Source: GCA-002050365 sp038235165 (GTDB lineage: Bacteria > Acidobacteriota > Blastocatellia > Pyrinomonadales > Pyrinomonadaceae). From it: a stretch of DNA of 64,000 nt. The position numbers and the translations under genes were made by a program. Every line of letters starts with the position of its first letter. Within the stretch, counting starts at the first letter, position 1. Of this stretch, positions 35,908 through 44,561 are shown piece by piece. The notes under the pieces were generated by a model. That model made no database searches, was not told the DNA's origin, and saw only the letters and a list, made by a program, of their open reading frames with translations. The stretch is taken from assembly GCA_038235165.1 (NCBI GenBank), contig JBBSUG010000010.1, positions 73,748-137,747 of the forward strand, given 5' to 3'.

Positions 35908-36878
35908 ACTGCCGGTGCGCTCACTAAATTTTCTTTGAAAAAATCAATGACGCGGCGGTCGTAGGCTTCCGATTGCTCGAGCGAGGCGTTCGTATTGCCA
36001 TAGCCGGAGTGATTCAGTTCGGTTTTGGCTTCGACCTTTGTGTCATTCGGAAAACATTTGCTCAATGCCGCCGTCGAAATTTGAAAATCGGGTGCGTCCG
36101 GTCCGGCTAATAACAGAACCTGCCGATTTCTAATTAGACTGGCAACATCGCACATCGAATCGCGGCGGTAACAGCCGTCGTAAAAATACAGGTAAGTTCC
36201 CTGCGCGGCAATTTGCGAGGTCAAAAAACTGGCGAAAGGAAACCGCTGTCCGATGGCGGAAGCAAGCAGTTCGTCTGAATTCAGCGGCACGGAATCAAGC
36301 GCGAGAGCTTTGATATTGACATCTTTCGCGGCGGCGGCAAGCGCAACCATTGCGCCCATCTCGACACCGTAAAAACCGATGTTCTGTCCGACCAGATTAT
36401 TTTGACCGTCGGATTTCAGGCTTCGTACAAAAGCGACCGCTGACAACGCATCGTCCGTTTCACAGCCGCCGAATGTCGTATTTTTGATCGGCGAATTTTC
36501 GCCGTGTCCGCGTTCGTCCGGCATCAAAATCGTGAAATCCGTCGCCTCGTTAATCTTCACGCCCAAATCTAAAAGATACGAACGGTCTGCGCCGTAACGG
36601 TGAAACATTACTACTGCCGGAGCATTTTCCGTCCCTCTGAGCAGCCAGCCGTGCGCCGCCGTACCGTCGCTGTTCGTCCACGTTTCCTCCGTCACCCGTG
36701 CGCCGCGCGGACTAAATCTGCCGTATTTCTCCGGCGTGACCAAGTATGCGGCGTGCGGCGGCTGTGCCGTTTTTTGAACCAGCCACACTCCGGCGGCGGC
36801 AAATGAAACTATCAACAACAGACAGACAGGCAGCAGGAGGCGAAAAAAGTTTTTGAAAAGACGAGTGATTTTTGCCAT
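35898..36878 (-). CDS. Membrane-anchored alpha/beta-hydrolase-fold protein with Glu at the nucleophile position
   Basis: A 326-residue protein with an N-terminal membrane anchor (about residues 13-34) and an alpha/beta-hydrolase fold. The oxyanion-side strand is VVMFHRYGADRS, LMPDERGHGEN follows, and the elbow is FYGVEMGAMVAL. The elbow should be GxSxG but reads G171-V-E173-M-G175, a GAG codon. The acid and His candidates (GPDAPDF and LNHSGYG) remain. It may be a non-hydrolytic member, or a protein using a carboxylate nucleophile as dehalogenases and epoxide hydrolases do with Asp. Substrate unknown. Divergent from the S55-type gene. Confidence 0.8.
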   Translation of the reverse strand: MAKITRLFKNFFRLLLPVCLLLIVSFAAAGVWLVQKTAQPPHAAYLVTPEKYGRFSPRGARVTEETWTNSDGTAAHGWLLRGTENAPAVVMFHRYGADRSYLLDLGVKINEATDFTILMPDERGHGENSPIKNTTFGGCETDDALSAVAFVRSLKSDGQNNLVGQNIGFYGVEMGAMVALAAAAKDVNIKALALDSVPLNSDELLASAIGQRFPFASFLTSQIAAQGTYLYFYDGCYRRDSMCDVASLIRNRQVLLLAGPDAPDFQISTAALSKCFPNDTKVEAKTELNHSGYGNTNASLEQSEAYDRRVIDFFKENLVSAPAVKP

Positions 36879-37021
36879 ATTTTGCGTTAAAAGCGGGAAA
36901 TAAGTTACAACTTGAAATTGTTTTCGGGAGTCTTAAACAGCAGCCCAGGATAAAAAGGACTTTCGGTAAGCCGGTTAAAATGTTACCATAAAACACAGGC
37001 ATAAAGGAAGAGGTTTAACAA

Positions 37022-38890
37022 ATGAAAACATTTTTTTTCTCGATATTTTTGATAGTTTCCACATTCGGCTTGAGCATTTTCGGTCAAACTCAGGCAAAAC
37101 TCGAAAAACCCGCTAAAACTGAAAAAGCCGTGAACGCGCAATTTTTCCCTGTTTCCGACTTAAAGGAAGGAATGAAAGGGACGGCGTGGACGGTTTTTCG
37201 CGGCAGTGAACCGGAAGAATTTCAAGTCGAAATTTTAGGTATCGTTCCCGGCGCAATCGGTCCGAAGCAGGATATGATTATCGGAAAAATCAGCGGCGGC
37301 AGTTCCGAACGAACGAGCGTTTTTGCCGGAATGAGCGGTTCGCCCGTTTATATTGAAGGCAAACTCGTCGGCGCGATTTCATATAGTTTTCCATTTTCGA
37401 AAGAACCGATTTGCGGCATCACGCCGATTGAACAAATGTTGGCAATTTTTGAAAACAAACCGGATCAAAAGCTAAAACCGAAAGAACCGCGCTCTATTTC
37501 ATTTGCCGAACTTGCTGCCAATTACAAAACGAACCTGCCGAAAAACGCGGCGGTCTCGAGTTCGATTTTAACCGGCAATTCAAATTCGTCTTTGGCGGCG
37601 ATTGCCGGACAAACTTTTCAGCCGATTGCCACGCCGCTTTCCTTCAACGGATTTTCGCAGGACACGCTCAATCTTTTTGCCCCGCAACTGGCTTCCGCCG
37701 GTTTGCTGCCCGTCTCTAGCGTCGGCGGCGCGGCAAAAATTACGCCGATGGAAAAAGCGACGGACAAAACTTTGCTCGGCGGCACGTCCGTTTCGATGCA
37801 GCTCGTGCGCGGCGATTATTCGATGGCGGCATCCGGCACGGTGACGTTTCGCGACGGCGCGAAAATTTACGCCTTCGGTCATCCGTTTTTGAGTCTCGGA
37901 ACATCCGATTTGCCCATGTCCGAATCGCACGTCGTCACGGTCGTGCCGAGTTTGAACAATTCATTCAAACTCGCCGTTCCCGATGCGATGGTCGGCAGTA
38001 TGACGCAGGACCGCGCGACCGGCGTTTTCGGCAGTCTCGGTCAATCACCGAAAATGGTTCCGGTCAAATTAAATCTGGAAACGAGCCGCAACAATCAGGA
38101 AATATTAAATTTTGAAGTCGCCAAAGACGATTTTTTAACGCCGCTTCTTTTGAATATTTCGGTTTACAATTCAATCGTTGCCAACGAACGCGGAATGGGC
38201 GATTCGACCATCAAAGTCGAAGGCGAAATCAAATTGAAAAATCAGCAATCAATCGTCATTGATCGCCGTTTTGCCGGGGCGCAGGCATCGCAGATCGCCG
38301 CCTATTCGGTCGCCGCGCCGGTCAACGCCCTTTTGAAAAGCCGTTTCGACGATGCCGACATCAGCGAAATCAATCTGCACGTCACTTCCGTTGACGGCAG
38401 CAATACCGCAACGTTGGAACGCATCGCACTCGACAAAACACAGGTTAGAGCAGGCGAAAGTTTTGAAGTGCAGGCGTTCGTCAGAACTGTCACAGGCAAA
38501 GTGTTTTCGCAGAAAATTCCGGTGACGATTCCTGCCGACACGTCCGCCGGAACGCTGATGGTCACGGTCGGCGACGGCAGTTTGATCGAGCAGAACGCGG
38601 CATCAAAACAATTTGTCCCGAAAAATTTGAGCGAACTCGTCAAAACCATCAACAATTTGAAAAAAGACGACCGGCTCTATGTCCAAACTTACCGCGTCAC
38701 CAACGGTGCAATTATCGGTTCAAACGAAATGCCGAATCTGCCGCCTTCGATGCTGGCGACATTAAATAACGACCGCACCGCCGGAGGCTTCAAACCGACA
38801 GTCACCACAGTTTTAACCGATCAGGAACTATCGCCCGCCGATTTTATTATTTCCGGGCAGCAGGTTTTGACGATTGAAGTGGTCAAATAA
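37022..38890 (+). CDS. Secreted SpoIVB/S55-type peptidase-like protein
   Basis: A 622-residue protein with a Sec signal peptide (FFFSIFLIVSTFGLSIFGQ). It contains a GMKGTAWTVFRG opening and a Ser box, FAGMSGSPVYIEGKLVGA, at about residues 100-117. A later AFGHPFLSLG box at about residue 285 has a His. Both boxes are hallmarks of S55 peptidases, of which sporulation peptidase SpoIVB is the type, but the Ser box precedes the His box here. There is no sporulation context. A PDZ domain is not obvious; the C-terminal 250 residues look beta-rich. Ribosome site AAGGAAGAGG at 37004-37013 supports ATG 37022. Confidence 0.8.
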   Translation: MKTFFFSIFLIVSTFGLSIFGQTQAKLEKPAKTEKAVNAQFFPVSDLKEGMKGTAWTVFRGSEPEEFQVEILGIVPGAIGPKQDMIIGKISGGSSERTSVFAGMSGSPVYIEGKLVGAISYSFPFSKEPICGITPIEQMLAIFENKPDQKLKPKEPRSISFAELAANYKTNLPKNAAVSSSILTGNSNSSLAAIAGQTFQPIATPLSFNGFSQDTLNLFAPQLASAGLLPVSSVGGAAKITPMEKATDKTLLGGTSVSMQLVRGDYSMAASGTVTFRDGAKIYAFGHPFLSLGTSDLPMSESHVVTVVPSLNNSFKLAVPDAMVGSMTQDRATGVFGSLGQSPKMVPVKLNLETSRNNQEILNFEVAKDDFLTPLLLNISVYNSIVANERGMGDSTIKVEGEIKLKNQQSIVIDRRFAGAQASQIAAYSVAAPVNALLKSRFDDADISEINLHVTSVDGSNTATLERIALDKTQVRAGESFEVQAFVRTVTGKVFSQKIPVTIPADTSAGTLMVTVGDGSLIEQNAASKQFVPKNLSELVKTINNLKKDDRLYVQTYRVTNGAIIGSNEMPNLPPSMLATLNNDRTAGGFKPTVTTVLTDQELSPADFIISGQQVLTIEVVK

Positions 38891-38898
38891 ATCCAAAA

Positions 38899-38960
38899 AA
38901 AACAATTATCGGCGACGGTTAAGGATTGCCAAATCTTTAACCGTCGCCAATAATTGTTTT
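38899..38960. terminator. 28-bp hairpin ending exactly at the next start codon
   Basis: Arms 38899-38926 and 38933-38960 pair at 26 of 28 positions (one C-A mismatch, one G-U) around a 6-nt loop. The right arm ends TTGTTTT directly before ATG 38961. It lies 8 nt after the S55-type stop codon, so it looks like that gene's terminator. Confidence 0.8.
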
Positions 38961-39527
38961 ATGAATAACTTACAAGATTTTACACGAGCCGCCAGTTTTG
39001 CGGCGAAAAAGCATATTTCTCAAAAACGCAAAGGCAATAATGCCCCTCCATATATCAATCATCCGCTGGAAGTGACGAATTTATTAGCGAATGTCGGCAA
39101 AGTCGAAGATTACGACGTTTTAATCGCCGCGCTTCTGCACGACACCATCGAAGACACCGAAACTACGAGAGAAGAAATTACCGAACTTTTCGGCGAGAAC
39201 GTCTGCAACATTGTTTCGCAAGTCACCGACGATAAATCGCTGCCGAAAGCGACGCGCAAAGAAAAACAAATCGAACACGCGCCTCACCTTTCGACGGGCG
39301 CAAAACTCATCAAACTCGGCGATAAAATCAGCAACATCCGCGATGTGATGGAGAATCCGCCCGAAGACTGGTCGGACGAACGACGGCTCGAATACGTCAA
39401 TTGGGGCGAACGAGTTATCAACGGTGTACGCGGAACAAACGAACATTTGGAAAAACATTTTGACGAGTTGATCGAAAAAGCTAAACAAAAATTTAACCAC
39501 AAAAGCGAGAACAACGCGGCAGTTTGA
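38961..39527 (+). CDS. HD-domain (p)ppGpp hydrolase-like protein (small alarmone hydrolase/MESH1 type)
   Basis: A 188-residue single HD domain similar to the hydrolase half of RelA/SpoT and to MESH1. Motifs: NHPLEVTNLLA (metal His), AALLHDTIEDTE (HD pair with ED box) and KLGDKISNIRDVM. No synthetase, TGS or ACT domain is present, so it is predicted to degrade (p)ppGpp or NADPH-like substrates in the cytoplasm. The start is ATG 38961, immediately after the 3' base of a long hairpin, leaving no Shine-Dalgarno site. The frame is open further upstream, but that stretch is just the hairpin read through. Confidence 0.88.
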   Translation: MNNLQDFTRAASFAAKKHISQKRKGNNAPPYINHPLEVTNLLANVGKVEDYDVLIAALLHDTIEDTETTREEITELFGENVCNIVSQVTDDKSLPKATRKEKQIEHAPHLSTGAKLIKLGDKISNIRDVMENPPEDWSDERRLEYVNWGERVINGVRGTNEHLEKHFDELIEKAKQKFNHKSENNAAV

Positions 39528-39551
39528 ACTTTCATCAAAAAGCTGTATGAT
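39524..39551 (+). promoter_or_regulatory. Probable sigma-70 promoter of tmRNA
   Basis: TTGAAC (39524-39529) and TATGAT (39546-39551) are separated by 16 bp, 20 bp before the mature tmRNA 5' end. The -35 overlaps the stop codon of the preceding gene. Confidence 0.6.
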
Positions 39552-39571
39552 AAAAAGTCCTTCCTAAAATT

Positions 39572-39945
39572 GGGGGCGACAGGCTTCGACAGGGGCTTGT
39601 ATAGATCTTTGGATGCACGTCGGGCTTTTGCTTGTTAGCCCGTTAACAAACCAAGCTAAACACAAATGCTAATCAAGAATTAGCCCTTGCTGCCTAGTTC
39701 ATTCTAGCCACAAGTGTTTCATCACAAGTCAGCTTGAAGCGCGTGAATGAAGCATAACCCAGTTTAAGCTAGTTCGTCTTCTCCGTCTGCGAAGCCGAGC
39801 GAAATGTCAGCCGGACTAGTTTTTGATGAGGTCTTGTCGGTTTACCTACTCATCAAACGCGAAACATAAAGTGAACTCGACTAAACGTGTAGATTCTCTA
39901 GGTCGCAACCTTTGGATGCGGGTTCGATTCCCGCCGCCTCCACCA
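39572..39945 (+). ncRNA. ssrA: Transfer-messenger RNA (tmRNA)
   Basis: This 374-nt RNA rescues stalled ribosomes. The 5' GGGGGCG pairs with CGCCUCC (39935-39941) to form the acceptor stem, followed by A and an encoded CCA. The tRNA-like part shows GACAGGCUUCGACAGGGG at the 5' side and GGUUCGAUUCC (T arm) at the 3' side. The probable tag reading frame is GCT at 39668 to TAG at 39695-39697, giving ANQELALAA, which ends with the usual hydrophobic LAA degradation signal. The resume codon is assigned by similarity of the tag to known ones; an N-terminal extension is possible. One-piece type, no permutation. Confidence 0.96.
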
Positions 39946-39968
39946 TTTTTATTTCATTTTTTTGTCCT

Positions 39969-41588
39969 TTATCTGGGAAAAATTGGCAGCAAATCTTCCG
40001 CCGCGCCGCCAATTTCATCGAATCTGATCGGCACAATCGGAATGGTCAGCGGGTTTTTGTCCTCGTCAATATCCGCTAAGTTCTGCCGCAGTTTTTGATT
40101 TTTTTCCGTTCCAATCAAATTTATTAAATCTTTTTCGGTGGCGTTTATCAATTTGCAGACCGAGTCGAAACTCCGCAAAATCTTTTTGCGTTCAACTTCA
40201 TCAAAGCCGCGAAATATCTTCTCGAATTGATATAAATGTTGGTTGTCGCGCTGACGGCGGTGCGCTTCGTTGGCGACGGTGTGAACCTCGTCACGCAGTC
40301 GGCGCAGTGTTTCGTAGGTTTGGTCTGCTGTCACGAAATCGATTTTTCTTTCATCAAAAGTTAAAAAGTGTGAAATTTCGCTGTGCCTGTTCGGCGGTTT
40401 GACGGCGGAAATCAGCACGACGTTTTTGATGTGCATTGTTTCTAGAACTTCCGCCGCGGCGCGAAGCTGCGAAATGCCGCCGTCAATTAACAACAAGTCA
40501 GGAAAAGGTTTTTGGGTGAATCTTTGTGCGACAGAATTTGCCATCGCGCTCAGTTCGTTCTGTTCGTCAACGGCATACAAACGAGTTTTTTCCGGCTTTA
40601 TTTCGCCGTTTTCCCAAACGATACCGGCGGCGATGAAATTTTTATTGGAAATATGCGCGACATCGAACGCCTCTATTTTCGAGGGCTTTTTTTTGAGATT
40701 AAAAATGTCGCGCAGTTCCGTTTTGATTTGTTCGAGCGGTTTCGGCTCACCAATTTGTTCAAATTTCGATTCAAATTTCGTGCGTTTTAATTTTTGGATT
40801 GTCGTCACGTTTAATCCGTCTTTGACGATTAAAATTTTGACGGGACGCGCAAATTTTTCCCTCAAAGTGTTTTGCAGTGATTTCCGCGCCGGAAAATCCT
40901 GCGTCAGGCGAATTTCCTTCGGCGCGTAAAATTGATAAAACTGCCTGATTGTTTCAGCCAGAACCATTTCGGCGGTCAAATTATTTTTCGGAAAAACAAA
41001 ATGTGTGCCGCCCAAAAACTTTCTGCCGCGTGTCGTGACGAGATAAACAGTGAAATTTTCGCTCGTTTCTTCGACTTCGTAAGTGTCAACCGCATCGTCG
41101 AGCCGCAAATTTCTTTTTTTGTCGGCAAAAAGTTTTTGTGAATTAACCAAAATATCGCGCCATTTCGCCGCTTTTTCAAAGTCCAGATTTTCCGCCAATT
41201 GATTAATTTTGCCGCTCAAATATTCGGTAAATTTATATTCGTCGCCGCTTAAGAATTGGCGCAGAGTTTCAACATATTCAGCGTATTCTTCGCCTGAACA
41301 GATTTCGGCGACACACGGCGCGACGCATCTTTTCTCGTAAAACATCGCACACGGCTGCGGAAAATCGCCTTTTATTTTGATCTCACAGCTTCGCAGACGA
41401 AAGATTTTATTGAGCATCCCGATCAGGATTCGCACTCCTGTTTCGGGCAGAAATGCGCCGAAATATTCGTCTTTTTTGGTGGTGATTTTGCGCGTGACGA
41501 GCAGACGTGGAAACTTTTCTTTGGTGATTTTTAAATGCGGATAAAGACGCTCAACAATAATTGAATTTTTTGCTTCGTTTCTATTCAT
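39969..41588 (-). CDS. UvrC-like nuclease lacking the N-terminal GIY-YIG domain
   Basis: 539 residues matching UvrC from its second part on. The four Fe-S cysteines are at 68, 80, 88 and 92, the same 12-8-4 spacing as in E. coli UvrC (154, 166, 174, 178). The UVR helix pair that binds UvrB is INQLAENLDFEKAAKWRDIL (about 129-147). The RNase H-like 5' nuclease domain has FDVAHISNKNFIAAG, LLLIDGGISQL and AHRRQRDNQ, with the catalytic Asp/Asp/His present. One helix-hairpin-helix region ends the protein. The roughly 90-residue GIY-YIG domain that makes the 3' cut is absent: the ATG directly follows the ligase stop codon (TAA ATG) in the same frame. It may do only the 5' incision, or work with another nuclease. 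Confidence 0.88.
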   Translation of the reverse strand: MNRNEAKNSIIVERLYPHLKITKEKFPRLLVTRKITTKKDEYFGAFLPETGVRILIGMLNKIFRLRSCEIKIKGDFPQPCAMFYEKRCVAPCVAEICSGEEYAEYVETLRQFLSGDEYKFTEYLSGKINQLAENLDFEKAAKWRDILVNSQKLFADKKRNLRLDDAVDTYEVEETSENFTVYLVTTRGRKFLGGTHFVFPKNNLTAEMVLAETIRQFYQFYAPKEIRLTQDFPARKSLQNTLREKFARPVKILIVKDGLNVTTIQKLKRTKFESKFEQIGEPKPLEQIKTELRDIFNLKKKPSKIEAFDVAHISNKNFIAAGIVWENGEIKPEKTRLYAVDEQNELSAMANSVAQRFTQKPFPDLLLIDGGISQLRAAAEVLETMHIKNVVLISAVKPPNRHSEISHFLTFDERKIDFVTADQTYETLRRLRDEVHTVANEAHRRQRDNQHLYQFEKIFRGFDEVERKKILRSFDSVCKLINATEKDLINLIGTEKNQKLRQNLADIDEDKNPLTIPIVPIRFDEIGGAAEDLLPIFPR

Positions 41589-43208
41589 TTATTTACCGTT
41601 GTTTTCATATTCGTCCAACAGCACGTGAATCGCTTCTAAGGAATCGGCTTCTGCAATCGTCTTGTCTTCACGCCAGCGCAAAATTCGTGGAAAACGCACG
41701 GCAACGCCGGATTTGTGGCGCGTGGATTTTTGAATCGCTTCAAAGGCGAGTTCAAAAACCAACTTTGGCGTGACGCTTCTGACGGGACCGAAAGTTTCCT
41801 TGGTATTTCTTCGCACGAAATTGTCAACGCGGCGAATTTCCGCATCGGTCAACCCGGAATAAGCTTTGGCGAACGGGACGAGTTCCCCGTTTGACCAGAC
41901 GGCGAAAGTGTAGTCGGTGAATAAGTTAGCGCGTTTACCCGTGCCTTTTTGAGCGTAGAGCAAAACCGCGTCAATCGTAAACGGGTCAATTTTCCATTTC
42001 CACCAATCGCCGCGATGCCTGCCCGTTCGATACGGCGAGTCCATTTTTTTGAGCATCAAACCTTCAACTTTTAATGAGCGCGAAGTTTCGCGGATTTCCG
42101 TTAATTCCGCCCAACTTCCCGCTTCGACAGCTTCCGTCAAGCGAAAAACTTTGCGCGTTTCTTCGTCGAGATTACCCACGGTTTGTTCGAGAAATTCGCG
42201 CCGGGTGCGAAATTCAAACGAGCGAATATCTTTGCTTTGAAACTCAGTCAAATCGTAACACTGCAAAATAACGGGAACCTCGGCGAGCAGTTTTTTGCCG
42301 ACGGTTTTGCGTCCAATGCGCCTTTGTAATTCGTTAAACGGCATCACCGCGTCGCCAATCCACGGCAGAATTTCGCCGTCCAAAACCGTGCCGTCCGGCA
42401 TATTTTCGGCGGCTTTGGCGATTTCCGGGAAGCGTTCCGTCATTAAATCTTCCCCGCGCGACCAGATAAAAACTTCACCGGCGCGTTTGATCACTTGAGC
42501 GCGAATGCCGTCCCACTTCCATTCGGCACGCCATTCGGAAATACTGCCCAAATCTTCCACCGGAAAATCAATTTGATGCGCCAGATGAAACGGAAACGGA
42601 CGCGCAATCGGCGTTTCATCTTCTTCGATCTGCGGGTTTGTCAGTTGTTTGAAAAACTCCGCCGTCGGTTCCCAATGTCCCATTAAACGCAGCGCGATAA
42701 TGTCGTCGGGAATTTCTGAAAGTTGTGCGAGCGAGCGCATCACGAGTTTCTGCGACACGCCAACGCGAAAACTGCCCGAAATCAGTTTGTTGTAAATCAG
42801 CCGCTGCGTGTAATCCATTCCGCGCCAAGCCTTTAAGACTTCTCTTTTTTGATGTTCTTCATCGGCTTTGCGAAGCGGCAGAAGTCGTTCTTCGACCAAT
42901 TCGCGCAGCGGCGTTTCGTCAACTTCCGCATTATTCGGTAGCAGCAGCGCAATCGTTTCCGACGAATCTCCGACCGTATCGCGCGATTCCTCGTAAAGCC
43001 ATTCGGCAACGCCCGATTCCGCCATCGCCCATTCGCGCAGTTTTTTGGACGGAACAATTTGTTTCGGCTTTCTGCCTGACAAAAAATACATCCCCCACGC
43101 CGCATTTTCCGGCGCAGCACGTTCAAAATAGAATTTCAGAGCTTCGACCTTTTCGTTAGTTTTATTGGTCTGGTCGAGTTCGGTGTAAAGTTCGGTGAAT
43201 AATTTCAT
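41589..43208 (-). CDS. ATP-dependent DNA ligase of the exonuclease-associated repair cassette
   Basis: A 539-residue ATP-dependent ligase. The N-terminal DNA-binding domain is followed by the nucleotidyltransferase motif I EWKWDGIRAQ (adenylated Lys231). Later motifs are LDGEILPW, GLMLKKMDSPYRTGR and WWKWK. The C-terminal OB fold has FAKAYSGLTDAEI. The domain order and length fit the bacterial ligase family often encoded beside an MBL exonuclease and an Lhr-like helicase. It lies between that exonuclease and the UvrC-like gene on one strand, giving a compact repair unit. Confidence 0.93.
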   Translation of the reverse strand: MKLFTELYTELDQTNKTNEKVEALKFYFERAAPENAAWGMYFLSGRKPKQIVPSKKLREWAMAESGVAEWLYEESRDTVGDSSETIALLLPNNAEVDETPLRELVEERLLPLRKADEEHQKREVLKAWRGMDYTQRLIYNKLISGSFRVGVSQKLVMRSLAQLSEIPDDIIALRLMGHWEPTAEFFKQLTNPQIEEDETPIARPFPFHLAHQIDFPVEDLGSISEWRAEWKWDGIRAQVIKRAGEVFIWSRGEDLMTERFPEIAKAAENMPDGTVLDGEILPWIGDAVMPFNELQRRIGRKTVGKKLLAEVPVILQCYDLTEFQSKDIRSFEFRTRREFLEQTVGNLDEETRKVFRLTEAVEAGSWAELTEIRETSRSLKVEGLMLKKMDSPYRTGRHRGDWWKWKIDPFTIDAVLLYAQKGTGKRANLFTDYTFAVWSNGELVPFAKAYSGLTDAEIRRVDNFVRRNTKETFGPVRSVTPKLVFELAFEAIQKSTRHKSGVAVRFPRILRWREDKTIAEADSLEAIHVLLDEYENNGK

Positions 43209-43268
43209 ATTTTCTTAGCCGCGAAAAACATAAACAAAACAAATTATTTTTTTTCAGTATTATTCATA

Positions 43269-44288
43269 TTATTCGTGGCTGATTTCATCCTGCTCTTCGT
43301 CGCTGTAATTAGTCTTGAGCGGAACTGCGTGTTGACCGTTTTCATTGAGCCAACGGACGAGTTCGGGAATAAAACCGTGCGTTACAAAAACGGTATCGGC
43401 TTCGGCGGCTTTGATCGCCGTTTGCAGTTCGCCCCAATCAGCGTGGTCTGACAGCACAAAACCGCGATCAACGGCTTTTCTGCGCCGCGCTCCGCGCACG
43501 ACCATCCAACCCGACGCAAAGCCGGTCGAATGCGCTCCGAAACGGCGCGTCCAAGTTGAACCGAGTGCAGCAGGCGGCGCGACGACCAGCGAACCGGCGA
43601 AGTCTTTTTTGTGTTCAACATCGCCGACGTATTTCGTTTCCGGCAAATCAACGCCGCATTCACGATACGCTTCGGTCAAGCGTTCGACCGCGCCGTGCGT
43701 GAAGATTTTGCCGATTGTGCGGTCAACGCCGTTCATCACGCGCTGCGCCTTGCCGAGCGAATACGCGCCGATGACGGACACCTTGCCGCGTTCCTGATTT
43801 CTGCGCCACCATTCATTAATTTGTTCAAAAACCTTTTCCGTCGGTGTCCAGCGGTAAATCGGCAGTCCGAATGTCGCCTCGGTAATAAATTTGTGACATT
43901 TAACCGGCTCGAACGCCGCACAGGTCGCGTCGGGTGTAAGTTTGTAATCGCCGGATGCAACCCAGATTTCGCCTTTATATTCGACGCGAATCTGCGCCGA
44001 ACCGAGAACGTGACCCGCCGGATGAAACGAAATTTTCACGCCGTTGATCGTCTGCGTCGCGCCGTAAGGAATTGATTCGATGGCAGCTTCGTCACCAAGC
44101 CGAATGCGTGAAAGCCGTTCGCCTTCGGTCGGCACGAGATAATTTCCGCTGCCGCGATATGTATGATCGGCGTGCGCGTGGGTCAAAATCGCTTTTTTGA
44201 CCGGCAGACTCGGATCAATATAAAAATCGCCGCGCTCGCAATATAAACCGCTGTCTGTTAAATTAATAAGACCTTTTTTTGAATCCAT
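43269..44288 (-). CDS. Ligase-associated DNA exonuclease, metallo-beta-lactamase/beta-CASP-like fold
   Basis: About 339 residues from ATG 44288 (MDSKKGLINLTDSGLY); ATG 44303 would add five residues and neither has a clear ribosome site. The metal motif is LTHAHADHTYRGSGNY, followed by HPAGHVLGSAQIRVE and ASGDYKLTPDATC. SDHADWGELQTAIKAA near the C-terminus is the beta-CASP-like part. The family is the putative exonuclease regularly linked to an ATP-dependent DNA ligase. The usual third and fourth members (DEXH helicase and metallophosphatase PdeM) are not in this window. Confidence 0.9.
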   Translation of the reverse strand: MDSKKGLINLTDSGLYCERGDFYIDPSLPVKKAILTHAHADHTYRGSGNYLVPTEGERLSRIRLGDEAAIESIPYGATQTINGVKISFHPAGHVLGSAQIRVEYKGEIWVASGDYKLTPDATCAAFEPVKCHKFITEATFGLPIYRWTPTEKVFEQINEWWRRNQERGKVSVIGAYSLGKAQRVMNGVDRTIGKIFTHGAVERLTEAYRECGVDLPETKYVGDVEHKKDFAGSLVVAPPAALGSTWTRRFGAHSTGFASGWMVVRGARRRKAVDRGFVLSDHADWGELQTAIKAAEADTVFVTHGFIPELVRWLNENGQHAVPLKTNYSDEEQDEISHE

Positions 44289-44388
44289 AAATTTACAATT
44301 CATCTGCAAAAATTGTTCCAAACGGAAACAATACAGAAAAGACAGAGACCGGAAATTACAACCGACGGCGATACAATAAAACACACAT

Positions 44389-44536
44389 ATCGGTCAGATT
44401 GACCGATGAATAATTGCGCTTTGCCAACGTAAAAAGCAGACCACTTCATTTCCAGCCAATGAATATCGTGGATCTGAACACAAGTGTAAGTTTGGCACGA
44501 ACTTCGCAATTATCACTATCGGCTAAATTGGCTGAT
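44389..44536. promoter_or_regulatory. Pair of similar 19-bp palindromic sites
   Basis: ATCGGTCAGATTGACCGAT at 44389-44407 and ATCGGCTAAATTGGCTGAT at 44518-44536 share 14 of 19 positions and are each near-palindromic, with starts 129 bp apart. They flank the region between the divergent exonuclease and PqqD-like genes, as operator pairs do. No cognate regulator is evident. Confidence 0.35.
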
Positions 44537-44561
44537 GCAAAAAAATGATGCGGAGGAAATT

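Noticed and set aside
39895..39945. Possible separate tRNA gene
   Set aside because: The T-arm and acceptor sequences belong to the 3' half of tmRNA, which pairs with 39572-39578; no anticodon arm exists.
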